A stretch of DNA of 64,000 nt. It comes from Emiliania huxleyi CCMP1516. Its lineage: Eukaryota; Haptophyta; Isochrysidales; Noelaerhabdaceae. A model generated the notes under the pieces. That model made no database searches. It was not told the origin of the DNA and worked only from the letters and a program-made list of their open reading frames with translations. Position numbers and translations under genes: made by a program. This document shows, piece after piece, positions 29,649-40,600 of this stretch (positions are counted from its first letter, which is position 1; the number at the start of each line of letters is the position of its first letter). The DNA is taken from assembly GCF_000372725.1 (NCBI RefSeq), contig NW_005195441.1, positions 316,344-380,343 on the forward strand. Direction: 5' to 3'.

Positions 29649-31472
29649 TCACTGCGTCCTCTCACGCTGTACGAGCCCGAGGAAGTCCGGCAGTGCCACG
29701 TTGCCCCCGCACGCGACGACGGCCACGCCCTCCCCGTCGCGCAGCGGCACCTGGCCGCTGAGGAGCGCCGCAAGGCCGAGCGCGCCGCTCGGCTCGAGGA
29801 CGAGCTTGAGCGTCTCGAACGCCACCCGCATCGCCTCGATGACGTCGGCGTCGCCGACCGCGGCGGCGCCCGCGAGGCCGCGGCTGTTGATGGCAAAGGT
29901 GACGTGACCTGGCGCGTTTGCTTGCAGCGCGTCGCAGATGGTCGTCGCAGGCGTGCCTACATGCTGAATCCACCAACCTCGGGGCGGGAAGACGGTATTG
30001 TACAGAGTATTCAGAGCGCTATGCGAATACCAGGACACAAATACAGTGAAACAACTGTCCTCTCGAGCGCTGGTTGGGATACAAGAACCCGTTTTCCACT
30101 CCTAGGCAAGCGTGCCGGAGAGCGCTGTGTGAATATGAGGGACACACACACACAGCGAATGCAGCTCAATGCGGTCGAATGCAGCTGAACGCGTATCCTA
30201 TCGAGCGCTGGTTGGAATACAAGAATGCGTGCTCCGCTCCTAGGCGTGCGTGCCGGAGAGCGGCGTCCGCTCGCCGCGGGCAAGCGACGTGCGGTGGTCG
30301 TCGTACCCCTCGGGCTCGATCGCCCACACCTGCGTCTGCGGGCTCGCAGCATCCCTCGCGAGGCAGCAGCCGCCTACGGGGGAGATACGGGGAGGTACGG
30401 GGAGATATGGGGAGATAGGCATCCCTCGCGAGGCAGCAGCCGCCTACGGGGGAGATACGGGGAGGTACGGGGAGATATGGGGAGATAGGCATCCCTCGCC
30501 AGGCAGCAGCAACCGGCCATGCCGCCGCCGCCGGTCGGCACGAGCAGCCGAGACAACGGCGCGACTCGGCCGCCGCCGGCGCCGCCGGCCGCGCCGGCCT
30601 CCGCGTGCTGCTCAAACAGCTCCAGCGCCAGCGTGCCCTGGCCGAGAATGACGTCCTCGTCGTCAAACGGGTGGAGCAGCGTGCGGCCTAGTACCACACC
30701 TCCAGAGTAACGAACCCGGTGTGGGTTCAGTCCCGTGGTCGGTAGGGGCCGGCGGCCGCTCGTCGCGCTGAACCGCTCCGCGAGAGCGGCGGCCGCTACC
30801 TCGCGGTTCTCGCCGGCGGCGGGCGTCGAGAAGACTAGCTCCGCGCCGTACCCGCGCGTCCGCTCCATCTTGACGGCGGGCGCGTCGTGCGGCGCGATGA
30901 TGGTGCACTGCACGCCCGTCTCGCGGGCGGCGAGCGCGAGCGCCTGGGAGAGAGGTCGGGGAGGCAGCGGAGCGTGGTGAGAGGAGAGGGCTGCAGTGCG
31001 GTCAGGCAGCGGAGTATGGTGAGAGGAGAAGGCTGCAGAACGGCAGCCGTGCCCGGCAGCGGAGAATGGTGAGAGTCAGTGGAGAAGGTGAGAGGAAGAG
31101 TGGAGCACGGTGAGGTAGCGGAGCGGGGTGAAATCAGCGGAGAAGGTGAGACATGGTGAGAGGAGAGGGCCGCCGTGGCAGGCGAGTCAGGCAGGCCGCG
31201 CCGGCCTGCGCAAAGTTTCCCGACGAGAAGGCGCAGACGCCGCGGCCGCGGGTCTCGTCGTCCATGCAGAGCAGCTTGTGGAGCGCTCCTCGGAACTTGA
31301 AGGCGCCTGTGTGCTGCAGGCACTCGGCCTTGACGAAGACGCGAGCGTCTGCCACGCCGCGGCGACTGCGCACGAGCTCATTGAGAAGAGGAGACTCGAG
31401 CAGCGGCGTCCGCACGACCCTCGAGCGTATTGTCTCGAGAGCGCCGCGGACGCGATCCGGCGCAATCGGCAT
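29649..31472 (-). CDS. Threonine/serine dehydratase (PLP fold II)
   Basis: Five exons in minus order 31472-31206, 30943-30757, 30687-30514, 30373-30254 and 29956-29649 give 351 residues, the normal length for the short form without an ACT domain. TGAFKFRGAL carries the PLP Schiff-base lysine, SSGNFAQALALAAR the substrate loop, and VPTGGGGMAGG the phosphate-binding glycine loop. VWAIEPEG and the final VVACGGNVALPDFL, with the PLP-nitrogen region, complete the fold. The enzyme deaminates Thr or Ser to a 2-oxo acid (isoleucine synthesis) or racemises Ser. Introns 1, 2 and 4 are GC-AG and intron 3 is GT-AG. Intron 2 is family B, intron 3 is a duplicated 70-bp unit, and intron 4 holds two tandem family A elements. 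Confidence 0.9.
29957..30253 (-). mobile_element. Two tandem family A introners in one intron
   Basis: The 297-nt intron holds two family A copies head to tail. The 15-bp block GCGTGCCGGAGAGCG spans the exon donor (30248-30262) and is repeated between the copies (30110-30124). A piece of exon end was therefore duplicated with the inserted element. GCACGC occurs at both outer junctions. Confidence 0.8.
30374..30513 (-). repeat. Threonine dehydratase intron 3: two 70-bp exon-plus-minisatellite units
   Basis: Same architecture as the S46 array. Each unit contains a copy of the downstream exon start (GGCTGCTGCCTCGCGAGGGA on the coding strand) followed by ATATCTCCCC filler ending CCCGTAG. Confidence 0.85.
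30688..30756 (-). mobile_element. Family B introner (69 nt)
   Basis: Coding strand ends TCTGGAGGTGTGGTACTAG. About 46 nt are nearly identical to the intron at 46027-46093 in an unrelated gene, same orientation. GGCCGC is present at both junctions and the donor is GC. Confidence 0.85.
30944..31205 (-). repeat. Threonine dehydratase intron 1 with GAGAGG-type tandem repeats
   Basis: Filled with irregular units of about 40 bp containing GGAGCGTGGTGAGAGGAGAG and GCTGCAG. The donor is GC (CAG^GCCGGC). Confidence 0.6.
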
Positions 31473-32800
31473 TGACCGCTTCGCAAGCAGCCCTTTTGGC
31501 TGCCCTGAACGCGGAGGCGGGGGGCGGGAGCGTCGAACAGATGTTTTTTATCGATCAACACTTTCGATAGACCGAAAGTAAGATCGTTCGGTGAAACCCC
31601 GGCCATGCCCATGTAACGCAATTGTGCTCGATTTTTCAGTGTATGTAGCTCTTACGAACATACCCGTAGGTGAACTGCTGACAGGGTTTGCGATGAGGAG
31701 CGATCCGAACGTGGTATTCGGGTGATCAGATCACTACCGCCGAAGCGCAAGCGCTTGGAGCAAGGGAACTGCCACGTATGGGTCCCAGACTAGCACCCCA
31801 CCTCGCGGGCCGACGTTCTGGCCCAGCAAGGCTGCTGCGGAGCACTCGGGGCCGATGTTCTGGCCCAGCGAGGCCGCTGCGGGGCACCCGGCGGCTCGGT
31901 TCGCTCATCAGCGCAAACTCGGTCGAGCAGAAAGTAAGGTGTGTGTGTAAAGGCGGCGCGGCACGATAAGGGTCGGCGGTAAGGCGGCGCGGCGGCAGCA
32001 GGCGGCAGGCAGGACATCGGACGGCGGGACATACGGCGCGGCGGGCGCGGCACTGTAGGAGCGGCGGTACGGCGGCACGGCGGTAACGGACGGCAGGGGG
32101 GGCGGCAGCAATAATATCGTTGGCCGAAGCCTCGTTGGCCGAAGCCTCGGTGGCCGAAGCCTCGGTGGCAGAAGCCTCGGTGGCCGAAGCCTCGGTGGTC
32201 GAAGCCTCGGTGGCACGGAGGAAGGAGCGGCACGGTAAGGAACGGCGGCACGACGGCAGACCACAGCGGCGAAGGAACGGCGGAGCCTGTATTGAGCAAT
32301 GGTGCGAAATGGGCGGCGCCACTTCGGGACACGCGGCGGCACCACCAAGTCGGGCGCGAGCGGGCGGGGTGGCGGCGAGGCGGCGGGAGGGTAACGAGGC
32401 GAGGGGGGTGGGGGTTTGGATCACGAGGAAGAGAAAGTCGGGCGCGAGCGGGCGAGGTAGCGGCGAGGCGGCGGGAGGGTGACGAGGCGAGGGGGGTGGC
32501 GGGTTGGATCACGAGGAGGTAGAAAGTCGGGCGCGAGCGGGCGGGGCAGCGGCGAGGCGGCGGGAGGGTGACGAGGCGAAGGGGGTGGCGGGTTCCGGGT
32601 TGGGTCACGAGGTAGAAAGTCGGGCGCGAGCGGGCGGGGTGGCGGCGAGGCGGCGGGAGGGTAACGAGGCGAGGGGGGTGGCGGGTTGGATCACGGGGAA
32701 GTAGAAAGTCGGGCGCGAGCGGGTGAGGTAGCGGCGAGGCGGCGGGAGGGTAACGAGGCGATGGGCTTTCTGCTCGGGTTAACCGGCCCGGTCTCACGCC
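31473..32800. repeat. Intergenic minisatellite region
   Basis: A 42-bp unit containing GTTCTGGCCCAGC is present twice at 31810-31890. A 15-bp unit (GTGGCCGAAGCCTCG) repeats about seven times at 32119-32213. A unit of about 85 bp (GAAAGTCGGGCGCGAGCGGG, GGCGGCGGGAGGGTAACGAG) repeats about five times at 32349-32765. The array ends just before the helical-repeat gene; 32761-32825 recurs at 60118-60182. Confidence 0.85.
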
Positions 32801-34431
32801 ATGCAGCCCCGCTACTCCCGCCTCCGCAGCGCCAAGGCGGTCCTCGAGGCACACGAGGCGCACTGCAAGCAGATGGGTCCGCTCGACATCTCCGCCTGTT
32901 GGAGTGTGCTCGGCAGGCTGGCGCGGCGGGAGCCGGCCGAGCGGAATTGGCTGCGCTCGGTGCTGCGGCGCCACCCGGCCGCGCTGCAGCCGCTGCTCGA
33001 CACGACGCGCCGCGAGCTGCCGCGCTTTGGCGCGAGGCCGGCCGCGTCGACGGCGCACGGCCTCGCGTCGCTGGCGGATGCGTCGGGATTCGGACCGAGC
33101 GAGGAGGTGTGGGATGGCGTCGCCGCCGCGGCGGGCGCCTCGCTGAGCGAGTGCAACTCGCTCGAGCTCTCGACGACGGTGTGGGCGTACGCGCGCGTGT
33201 CGCGCCCCGCGCCGGCGCTCTTCGATTCGGTCGCAGCGGAGTCGGAGCCTCGCATCGGCTCCTTCTCGCCGCAGGCGCTCTCAGAACCAGCAGCAACAGC
33301 ACCGCCAACACAAACACAAACAAACACACCACCACCAACACCACAACCACAACCAACACCACAACCACAACCAACACCAACACTTCCACCAACGCAACCA
33401 CCAACAACACCGCCAACACCGACACCGCCACCGGCACCACCGGCGCCACCGTCTCCCCGCAGTCGCTCGCGAACACGGCGTGGGCCTTCGCGGCGGCGCG
33501 GCACCGCGCGCCCTCCCTCCTCACCGCTGTGGCGGCCGAGTCCGCCCCGCGCCTGCAAGCCTTCAAGCCGCTCGAGCTGGCCAACCTCAGCTGGGCGTAG
33601 TCCGCGCTAGAAGCGGAACAGGAGTCGACTGATTACATAATGAATTGAGGGGAGAGGAATTCATTCGTACTCCGCGCTAGAAGCGGAACCCTTCGCCGCC
33701 TGCTCCCCTGCCGTCTCCTCCCTCGCTGCCCTCTCCCTTACCGCCTCCTCCCTCGCCGCCGCCTCCTTCGCCGCCTGCTCCCCTGCCGTCTCCTCCCTCG
33801 CTGCCCTCTCCCTTACCGCCTCCTCCCTCGCCGCCGCCTCCTTCGCCTCCTCCTCCCTCGCCGCCTCCTCCCTCGCCGCCTCCTCCCTCGCCGCCTCCTC
33901 CTTCGCCGCCAGGCTACAAACACGGGCAGGCTAGTAGTGACGCACGGGCGGAGCGCACGTTGATGTCTTCCAACCAGCGCTCGAGCGGACTCGCACTCCG
34001 CCGCATTCGCCCGCGTGTCCCGCTGTGTTTGCGGTCGTCGTCGCAGCCCGTGTATTCACGCGGTGCTCTGAACACACTGCGCACATCACCGTACTCCCGC
34101 CCTCATGTCGGCGTACTCGGCAACATAGGTACGCCACGGCGCGGCACTTGAATTCGTTAATTAATGGATGAATGTACCCATAGGTACGCCACGGCGCGGC
34201 ACGCCGCTCCAAGCTTGCTCGAGGCGATCGCCGGCGAGGCGACGCCGCGGCTCGGCCAGTTCAACCCGCAGCAGCAGCGGAAGTTCCATGCCACCTTCTA
34301 CGAACCTTCTATGAACCTTCTAGGCCAGTTCAACCCGCAGCAGCTCTCGTGCCTCGCCTGGTCGTACGCAAAGGCGGGGCACGCCAACGCGCGCCTCGAC
34401 GCCGCCGTGGCTGCAGAGGCGTCGGATAGAT

Positions 34432-34509
<78 letters not shown>

Positions 34510-36095
34510 CTAGATAGATAGATAAAGCCGAGGAAGGCGAAACACAGTCCAACCAACGACTGGGACACCAACGCGGTATGGGTGGGCGCTAGACGGGCGA
34601 TGACGGCCACACAGGAGCGACACACAGAGCCACAAGACAAGACACTCAGCCAACGGGGCGGCTGCCACACATTAGGCGTGCGCTCGCCGCGCCGCGTTCG
34701 GCCCGCGCCCCTAGAAGCGGAACACGCATTCTTGTATCCCAACCAGCACTCGAGAGGACACGTACTCCGCTGTTCCGCCGCATTCCGCTGTGTTCCGCTG
34801 TGTTCCGCTGTCGTCACTGCCTGCCTTCTTCTCGTTGTACTCACGCGCTGCTCCGAAGACGCTGCTCTGACGTATTCTGCCTCTAGGCCCGCACCAGCTG
34901 TCGGCGATCGCGTGGGCGTACGCGAGCAGCGGGTCGGCGGCGGCGCCGCAGCTGCTCGACGGCATCGCTGGCGAGGTGACGGCGAGATAGCCGAGATCTG
35001 GCCGAGGTGTGCCCGAGGTGTGGCCTAGATGCAGATCTCTCTCTTGCAAGAGGCCGCGATCTCCCCTCAACCTCGCCGCAATCTCCCCACGACCTCGCCG
35101 CAGGTGACGGCGAGGCTGTCCGACTTTTCGCCGCAGCACCTCGCGACGGCCGCCTGGGCGTACGGCCGCGCTAGCGGGGGCAGGGGCGGCGAGGCGGCGC
35201 CGGCGGTGCTGGACGCGCTTGCGGCGGAGGCGGCGCCGCGGCTGCCTCGCTTCTCCGCCCGCGGGTACCTCCCCAGATCTCCCCAGATCTCCCCAGATCT
35301 CCCCTGATCTCCCCATATCTCCCCAGATCTCCCCAGATCTCCCCAGATCTCCCCAGATCTCCCCATATCTCCGCCCGCGGGCTCGCTACCGTAGACCCTC
35401 CCTTTCCTGCTTGGCAGCCTCTCTGCACTCCCGTTGGCGTCTCAGGCTGCACGCTCTCTCACGGGCTACCCGTTCCCCTCACTCCCCGGCGTGTGCTCCT
35501 TGCCTGCTCGCGCAGTCAGCGGCGTCCACTGCATGCGCATCTGTATTCTCGCGATGGCCTTCTATCTCCCATCCCCATATCTCCCCATATCTCGCAGGCT
35601 CGCTACCATCGCGATGGCCTTCTCTCGCGCCGGCCAGCCCGCGCCGGCGCTGCTTGATGCGCTCGCCGCCGAGGCGGCGCCGCGGCTGCGCGAGTTCTCG
35701 ACTCACGAGCTGGCCAACCTGGCCGCCGCCTTCGCCACCGCGGGCCACGCCGCCCCGGCGCTGCTGGATGAGATCGCGATCGAGGCGGCGCCGAGGCTGC
35801 ATGAGTTCGACTCGGAGCAGCTGCGCATCACGGCGAGGGCCTACGCGACCGCAGGCGGCCGGCAGCTAGCATGGGCAGATCTGGGGAGTTCTGGGGGGTT
35901 CTGAGGAGTTACGATGGAGATATGGGGGAGATATGGGAAGCGTTTGCTGCACGATCTCGGCACGATCTCGGCTCAATCTCGGGTCGATCTCGGCCCGATC
36001 TCGGCTGCATAGGCCACGCCGCCCCCGCGCTGCTCGGCGCCATCGCCGCGTCCGAGCGGCGCGGTGGCCAGCAGCACAGCGAGGCTGCTGCCTGA
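32801..36095 (+). CDS. Helical-repeat (OPR/RAP-like) protein, nine exons
   Basis: Exons 32801-33274, 33463-33596, 34184-34254, 34324-34418, 34676-34700, 34887-34975, 35104-35264, 35598-35854 and 36013-36095 keep frame and give 462 residues. From about residue 120 it consists of roughly 38-residue alpha-helical repeats with consensus PQxLANxAWAxAxAGHAAPALLDAIA over two parts, then AEAAPRLxxF. This pattern is typical of octotricopeptide/FASTK-RAP-like organellar RNA-binding proteins of algae. No C-terminal RAP domain is visible; the protein ends QQHSEAAA. Organelle RNA processing is inferred. Introns are extraordinary: GC-AG five times and GT-AG three times, nearly all with direct-repeat junctions. 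They include a 25-nt exon sandwiched between two inserted elements. Confidence 0.8.
33597..34183 (+). repeat. Intron 2 of helical-repeat gene: composite of minisatellite and family A-like element
   Basis: Starts GTAGTCCGCGCTAGAAGCGGA, cut here at the family A-like start. It holds a CTCCTCCCTCGCCGC minisatellite (33690-33910), then a diverged family A body (33955-34128). A 23-bp exon copy (GGTACGCCACGGCGCGGCAC) appears at 34129 and again at the true exon start. Confidence 0.7.
34419..34675 (+). mobile_element. Intron 4: (AC)n plus element D copy 3
   Basis: GC-AG intron with an AC run at 34433-34506, GATA repeats, and element D from about 34535 to the acceptor CCACACATTAG. GCGT follows the junction on both sides. 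Confidence 0.8.
34701..34886 (+). mobile_element. Family A introner (intron 5 of helical-repeat gene)
   Basis: 186 nt, GC-AG. Starts GCCCGCGCCCCTAGAAGCGG and ends CGTATTCTGCCTCTAG. GGCCCGC is at both junctions. Sense orientation. Confidence 0.9.
35265..35597 (+). repeat. Intron 7 with nested exon copies and ATCTCCCCAG array
   Basis: About ten 10-bp units (CCCCAGATCT). The exon end TCTCCGCCCGCGGG recurs at 35367. GGCTCGCTACC recurs at 35381 and 35597, and CGCGATGGCCTTCT at 35551 and 35611. Several rounds of local duplication are visible. Confidence 0.8.
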
Positions 36096-36809
36096 AGCCG
36101 CACCATCGCTCGTGAACGGTGTGCGGCGCGAATCCCCACTCCCCGGTCTTGGGGATCCCCGCTCTCCGCGTCTGTGCCGGGCCGCCTCACGCGTAGCCCC
36201 CCTCCCCCGTGCCACTTTACTTGCTACCACCCTCTCCACTTGCGCGCTTGATGTACAGATCCACCTTCTGCACCCGGGTGCGCTGAACCGCTTTGACTTT
36301 TGTCAGCCGACTTTTAGTTTTTAGCTGTGTGCCTCTCTGGACTCTGTCTGCGGTTATGTTTGAGCAGAGAGCACGCGCTTTTTTGTTCCGTGCTAGATAG
36401 GGCTCACACTCAGACAGACAATTTTGGCGCACTGGCACTAACACAGGTACTTTACACACCATGGGAGCCGCCTTTTACGACGCGTGCCCCTTGCAGGCCC
36501 TAACCCCGCCGCCGTGTGCGTTATCGAATTATGTGTGCAATCGCGTGCTTTCTGTGAGAGACATGAGAGCTGAGTTCAGGCACTCACATATTCGTTTTTT
36601 CTAAAAAGAGTTGTACGTACGTACTTATAGCTTACTGGGAGAAAAAAAAGAGAGAGGGGGTGAGAGTTGTACGTTTAGATTCTGCATATTGAACGCATTC
36701 ATCGACAATATAGCACGCCACTTCGCTCGCGTCTGCATATCGGGTTTCAATTCGCCCGCGTCCGTTCCTATTGCAACTTTGGGTGACCGAACTTCCAACC
36801 GAGTGAGGG
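36096..36809. other. Intergenic region with repeat I copy
   Basis: 3' flank of the helical-repeat gene. 36470-36605 is the inverted copy of repeat I. No gene recognised. Confidence 0.45.
36470..36605 (-). repeat. Dispersed repeat I, copy 2
   Basis: Reverse complement of part of 29340-29535, sharing TTATGTGTGCAATCGCGTGC-type sequence and CCGCCGTGTGCGTTATCGA. Confidence 0.7.
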
Positions 36810-37256
36810 ATGATCAGCGCTGTCGGCGGGGCTCCCTCTCGGCTCCCGTGTGTCTGTGTGGCCCTCGCGCTGCTCCTTCTCGCCGCGCTCAGCGTCTCTC
36901 CGGCCCGACGGCTGCTCGTCGTGCCAAGTGCAGAGGAGAGGTCATGGTTCCCGATTGATATTGGCATCCCGAGTCTTTTCGGCGGCGGAGAACCCGAGGT
37001 CGCAGCTGCGCCGGCTGTTGCTGGTGAAGCACGCGGCACATCAATCGATGAAATCGTAGCAGAACAGGCCGAGATGAAGGCAGACATTGCGGATCTTGTG
37101 CAGTCCACTCGAGAGATAATGCAGTTTGTGGGCATGGTGCTGCCGCCTCCTCCTCCACCACCGTCGGCACCGACGCCGCCGACGCCGCCGCCCCTGCCGC
37201 CGCCACCAGCGCCGCCGCCACCAGCACCGCCGCCGCACATCCACATCGAGAGCTAG
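36810..37256 (+). CDS. Secreted or membrane-anchored Pro-rich small protein
   Basis: 148 residues, single exon. LPCVCVALALLLLAALSVSP (residues about 12-31) is a signal peptide or anchor. SIDEIVAEQAEMKADIADLV forms a short coiled coil. The C-terminal 45 residues are almost all proline with Ala/Thr/Ser, ending HIHIES. Polyproline tails of this sort occur in algal extracellular-matrix and wall proteins. No enzymatic domain. Conservation would be needed to confirm it. Confidence 0.5.
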   Translation: MISAVGGAPSRLPCVCVALALLLLAALSVSPARRLLVVPSAEERSWFPIDIGIPSLFGGGEPEVAAAPAVAGEARGTSIDEIVAEQAEMKADIADLVQSTREIMQFVGMVLPPPPPPPSAPTPPTPPPLPPPPAPPPPAPPPHIHIES

Positions 37257-37633
37257 TCGACGCGGTCGTGACTGTCGCTGCAGGCCCCATGCCAGTCGCG
37301 CTGCCGCTCGCGGCGGCGGGTGAGATCGCGACCGAGCTCCAGCGCCGCGGCGCCAGAGCGCAGAGGACCGGCGACCGCCGTCATCGACATCGTGTCTCGT
37401 GTCTCGTGTCTGATTAAGATTATGTAGAGACAAGAGAGTGCGTCCTTTTGTGACCTGTGTCTTTCGTTTTGTGAGAGAGTTGAGGAGGGCCGGCGCTGAC
37501 GTAAAACACGTAATACGAACTCGTACATCCCGTAGCTGACACGTCTGGCGAGTGATTGAGAGATGGACTCCGGTGAGTAATATATGCGACTCCGCGAATA
37601 CTGACGTCTGTACGTCCAGGGAGAACAAAGGCC

Positions 37634-40600
37634 TCAGTCCTGCTTCGGCTTGGACGCGGCCTCGGCGCCCGCCACCGCGTCGTTGACGATCCGGCTCAGC
37701 TCCTCGGCGGTCTTCTCGGCGTCGGACTTCTCCCGGTACCGCGCGGTGATGCCCCCCACCGCGGCGATGAGGCCCGACTCGACCACCATCGCCGAGAGGC
37801 TCTCGCGCCGCCAGCCCGACAGCGCGACGAGGATGAAGGCGGCGCCGAGCGAGACCATGGCGAGCAGCGCGAGGCCGTACAGCAGGATCTGCCGCGCGGA
37901 GAAGCCGGCGGCGACGAGCGCCTGCTCCGTCACGATCTCGGGTCCTCTCGGGTCCTCTCGGCGCATCGCACTCTCGGGTGGCTCTCGGCGACGAGCGCCT
38001 GCTCCATCACGGCGTCGAGCACCTCCTCCCACCCCGCCTCGAACTCGCCGAGCGAGACGGTGCCCTCGCCGTCGACGTCGAGCTGCGCGTGCAGCGCCAC
38101 GAGCGCGCCCTTCTGCAGCGGCAGCTCGAGCGTCTCGAAAAAGTACTCGAACTCGGCCATCGAGATGAGGTCGTCGCGGTCGCGGTCTATTCACAGTGCT
38201 CGCTGTGAATGAGATCCCTCCCCTGCCCCGCCCCGAGCCTGGAAGGCCCCCACTACTGCCACTGCACTGCTACTGCTGCTGCTCCTGCTGCTCCTGCTGC
38301 TGCTAGAACTACGGGCCCCCTCCCCCAACGCCACCGAGCGTGTCGAAGATCGTCGAGGCGTCGACCGGCTCCGCCTCGCCCTCGCCCGCCCGCCCGCCCT
38401 GCCACAGCCCGCGCCCCTGCACCGCGCGCAGCCGCTTCTCCTCCGCCGTGAGCGACTCGAGCTCCGCCTTCGCGACAGCGGCCGCCGCCGGGTCGGACAG
38501 CGTGTCCCGCTGATAGTCCTCGACGAGAGCCGCGCGCTGGATCGCGAGCGCGGCGAGCCGGACGCGCCTAGACAGCCTCCGAGACACGTCCGAGACACGC
38601 CCGAGACACCTCCTCGAGGGCGGCGAGCCGGCTTGCGCGCGTGTGCAGCATCCGGTCGAGCGCCGTGCGCACCTGATTAGTGTTAATTAGTGTTAATTGG
38701 TGTTGATCAGTGTGAATCAGTGTTAATTAGTGTTAATTCGTGTTAATTAGCATCCGCTCGAGCGCATTGCGCACCCACGCGCGGAAGCGGCGCGCGGCGC
38801 GCATCATCGCGCTCGTCCACCACGCGACGGCCGAGACGGTGGTGAGGATGGCGGTGCCTGATTGGTGTTCATTCATGTGGTCAACTAGTGGCAATTCGTG
38901 TTCATTCGTGTTGATTAGGCTGGGGATCGCGGTGCCGAAGGCGAGGAAGCGGGTCGGGTCGAGCGCCGCGGCGAGGACGACCCAGCAGCAGACCATCATG
39001 GCGAGCGAGCAGTAGAGCCAGATGTGCAGCGTGAAGAGGGCGGAGTACGCGTACCTGCGACATGTCTCGGACATGTCGCGGACGCGTCCCGGACATGTGC
39101 GGCGTGGAGAGGGCGGATCAAGGTCTCGGCAATCTCTTGGCGATGTCTCGTGGCGCTCTCTCGGCGCTCTCTCGGCGCTCTCTCGGCGATCTCTCGGGGC
39201 GATCTCTCGGCGATCTCTCGGCGATCTCTCGGCGATCTCTCGGCGATCTCTCGGCGATCTCTCGGGGCGATCTCTCGGGGCGATCTCTCGGGGCGATCTC
39301 TCGGCGACTTCTCGAGCCTCACGCCGCGGATGAGGTAGCGCGCCATCGGCGGGCACGCCTTCTCGTCGACGTCCGCATAGTACAGCAGCAGACGCACCTG
39401 CGGGACGCGTCTCGGACATGTCGCGGACGTGTCCGAGAGATGTCCGCCGGAGAGAGGGCACCCCTCGCCAGCGTGGCGATGCAGACCGCGAGCCACTCGT
39501 AGAGCACGCCCTCCACGAGTGGCAGCAGGTACAGGTCTCCGCTCGCCTACTCGATCATTCCACGGTGTGATTCTTCGGTCGTTCGAGTGGCAGCAGGTAG
39601 AGGCCTCCTCCGCTCGCCCGCTGCTGCAGCAGAGTGAAGAAGTTTGGCCGAAAGAGGTCGAGCGAGATCTCGGGCTCCGCGCCTAACCAATAAGCGAGCA
39701 GCGGATCATGAACTGGTGAGGAGAATCACCCTCCCCTACCCCACGGTCCCCGAACCCACCCTCCCCCTACCCCACGGTCCCCGAACCCACCCTCCCCTAC
39801 CCCACGGTCCCCGGGCTCGGCGCCGTGTACGGTGGGCGGCGCCACGGTGACGGCCCACAAGTCCTGCACGCGCATCACGAAGACGAGGAGCAGCAGCGGC
39901 AGCGGTACGAAGATGCACAGGTGGAAGAAGGGCGCGGCGGCCGCGATGGCGTACCACGACGGCGAGGGCAGGCCGTGCACTCCTTCGGGGCCGAAGCAGC
40001 GCCCCCCGCACCACGACGAGCCCGCCACGCCGCCTGCTCACACAGCCCTTGAGTCATCCCCCCCGCCACTCCTCTCCTCCAGCCGGCCGCGGCAGCAGTC
40101 GCCGCCGCCGCCGCCGCCGCCGCGCGCGCCCCCCGCGGCCACCCACGCGCCGCCGTACACGACGCGCACGCGCACGGCGGGGAAGAACTCGGCCGCCGTG
40201 GGCAGCGCGCTCGCCCAGAGCTGCCCGTCGAGCGAGACGGCGGGGCGGCCTTCTCTCTTACACCACGCCTCGAAGCGGGAGGCGAAGCCGACGCTGACGG
40301 CCTTCTGACCCGCCTCCTCCCCCACCGCCTCGCGGTCGTCCAAGTCGATGAACTCGCGGCCGCTGCCGAGCTCGCACTGGTCGAAGATGAAGTCGGCGAG
40401 CGCCTTCGGCATCGTTATCATCATCATCATCATCATTATCATGGGGAGGAAGCCGCGCGGATGGAGCGTTGGAAAGAATTGGAGCCCCCACTGGAAAGGA
40501 TTGGATAGAACCTGGACCGCCGTGTCCTCCAGAATGCGGAAGCCCCCTCTCGACAGGCTTCCACTTGCGCGCGAGAGCCACTGGAAGGCCATTCGATGAT

